DNA from: Neodiprion pinetum
Lineage: Eukaryota; Arthropoda; Insecta; Hymenoptera; Diprionidae
Direction of reading: 5' to 3'
NCBI RefSeq assembly: GCF_021155775.2
Contig: NC_060235.2
Coordinates: forward strand, 22,763,598 to 22,827,597
Length of the DNA: 64,000 nt
Part shown: positions 62,956-64,000 of the stretch, piece after piece
How the letters are laid out: every line of letters begins with the position of its first letter
How positions within the stretch are numbered: position 1 is the stretch's first letter
Program-made: the position numbers and the translations under genes
The notes under the pieces: generated by a model
Database searches by the model: none
The model's input: only the letters and a program-made list of their open reading frames with translations
Told to the model about the DNA's origin: nothing

Positions 62956-63596
62956 TTCTCTGATCCTGCAGTTCCAATCGCTCCCCCCCTTCGCTGTCAA
63001 TCTCTCTTTCGCTGCACCCTGGCGCTGCATCCGCCATGTTCTGCGCCTCCTGACTTCCATTTTGTCATCGCTTCTTCACTGTCAGCCTCGATTACGTCCT
63101 GCGTTACCGTCCTTTGCATGGTCGCAACATACTCGTCACCATTTCGATTATGTCCTCGATCAGGGAATGGCACACTGTCAAAAATGTGGCGTCGATCTTT
63201 TTGTACTCAATTCCGAAGTTCAGTATCAGATAATGTTGGACTGACGTCTGGTGGTGTTTAATTTGACCTCAGACGGTATTGGATTATCAACAGATGATGT
63301 TAGATATGACCTAAGAGAGTATTGGATTGACGTAATGAGACAGTGTTAGATTTCAGCTGAGACAATTCTATCGAACTAACGTCATCTAGTGTTAGCAAAT
63401 TATATTTTCCGGAAGTTCACATAAAAATATTCACACAATGTACGTACAATATTGGGCACACAATTTCAATCTGTGAACAGCGGAATGAGTTGAAGTTCGT
63501 GACCGTGTAGATAATTATGACTGTTTGTTTGATTTCGTTGGATGAGGGTCAGAGTTGAAATGACCCGAATTAAGAACCAGTTTTATTGTTCTATAC
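61148..63596. promoter_or_regulatory. Region upstream of prd exon 61009..61147
   Basis: Should hold the end of prd intron 1 and perhaps the first exon and promoter. It contains (TC)n tracts at 61249-61271, 61756-61779 and 62897-62962 and a GC-rich stretch at about 62700-63060. I found no exon with a start, phase-1 end and GT donor that would complete the paired-domain N-terminus. A degenerate minisatellite (TATTGGATTGAC / GTTAGATATGACC phrases) lies at about 63225-63360. Confidence 0.4.
62897..62962 (+). repeat. Long (TC)n tract beside GC-rich sequence
   Basis: About 33 TC units with a few T interruptions. Reads (GA)n on the prd sense strand. Confidence 0.9.
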
Positions 63597-63630
63597 GACG
63601 CTTCGGCAGGCCCTGCCTACCATCCTCAGG
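63597..63630 (-). ncRNA. Hammerhead-ribozyme-like motif near second Penelope-like fragment
   Basis: Minus strand CCTGAGGATGG, then the self-complementary GGCAGGGCCTGCC, then CCGAAGCGTC. The CUGANGA box is intact (CTGAGGA); the GAAA box reads GAAG. It is on the strand opposite to the coding fragment that follows, so the element is rearranged or two insertions abut. Confidence 0.4.
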
Positions 63631-63689
63631 TTTCTTTAATACGTCTTGGATCAATTCCTCTCGTTGATGGCCTGTCACAAAACATTAGA

Positions 63690-63940
63690 AAGATACTATC
63701 GAAAGAGTGCATTAATGTTTCGTGTAAAATTATTAACACTTTGAATAATATATTTACATGTTTAAAGTCGAAAACAGCCACACTAGAACAAAATAACATT
63801 CTATGAAAAATTGAATGTAAAGATTGTGACAAATGTTGCAAAGGTCATTTCTCACAGCATTTCAAAAAAAGAATGACAAATCATAAGTATGATCTCAAAA
63901 CGCGTGATCCTGAGGCTCATCAAAGAAATGATACCCAAAA
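63690..63940 (+). mobile_element. Degenerate Penelope-like fragment, GIY-YIG region
   Basis: Plus-strand translation gives NTLNNIFTCLKSKTAT, a stop in place of the usual Tyr, then KIECKDCDKCCKGHFSQHFK and KRMTNHKYDLKTRDPEA. This aligns with NTLNSLSATLKSKTSI and KINCKDCPKC..LKTRISNHKY of the fragment at 59212..59611. It is diverged, interrupted and inverted relative to that one, and may continue past the window end. Confidence 0.65.
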
Positions 63941-64000
63941 ACAATACTGACAATGGAAAAACTGACGTTCAAAACCTCACGATGAGTCACCTCTATTCGG

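Noticed and set aside
62498..63244. Overlapping open frames of 179 and 241 codons on opposite strands
   Set aside because: Both are kept open by the (TC)n repeat and GC-rich flanks and translate to Arg-Glu or Ser-Leu dipeptide runs. No splice signals or conserved motifs join them to prd.

Overview
This is nuclear DNA of an insect. The reasons are multi-exon genes with GT-AG introns, an unmistakable insect pair-rule gene (paired), a KLF15-type zinc-finger gene, arthropod-style MITEs and Penelope-like fragments, and AT-rich introns full of microsatellites. A hymenopteran, possibly a sawfly, is my best guess, but the sequence alone does not prove it. All gene models below were assembled by eye from reading frames, splice signals and phase.

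Layout. 1-8.4 kb (minus strand): two tandem copies of a nitrilase-family omega-amidase (NIT2-like). The left copy runs off the window start; the right copy is complete (277 aa). 9.4-12.5 kb (minus): the spliceosomal G-patch/KOW protein GPKOW, 460 aa. 13.4-40.8 kb (plus): the large subunit of chromatin assembly factor 1 (CAF-1 p150/CHAF1A), about 1047 aa in nine coding exons. It is head-to-head with GPKOW across an 844-bp gap. Its fifth intron is about 22.4 kb, and a complete KLF15-like transcription factor gene lies inside it on the opposite strand (25.4-28.0 kb coding). 45.4-46.4 kb (plus): a small four-exon gene I do not recognise, 197 aa. 50.0-61.1 kb (minus): paired (prd), with paired domain, Ser-50 homeodomain, His-Pro repeat and polyglutamine. 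Its first coding exon was not found and may lie upstream or outside the window.

Non-genic structure. I can support a 164-bp hAT-type MITE with a perfect 8-bp target duplication (43.4 kb) and a truncated relative (6.1 kb). There is a pogo/Tigger-type MITE with TA duplications (23.6-24.2 kb) and a 650-bp fold-back element (16.7-17.3 kb). A roughly 400-bp repeat occurs both in the CAF-1 intron and 24 bp from a prd splice donor. Two Penelope-like GIY-YIG fragments, each with a nearby hammerhead-ribozyme-like motif, lie in the prd intron and at the right edge. A degenerate array with a period near 147 bp fills part of a prd intron. (GA)n tracts cluster in the prd locus.

How the genes relate. They share no pathway. 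NIT2 is metabolic, GPKOW acts in pre-mRNA splicing, CAF-1 deposits H3-H4 behind replication forks, and Klf15 and prd are DNA-binding developmental regulators. The relationships of interest are positional: a tandem duplication with uneven divergence, a head-to-head promoter, an antisense nested gene, and transposable elements abutting developmental exons.
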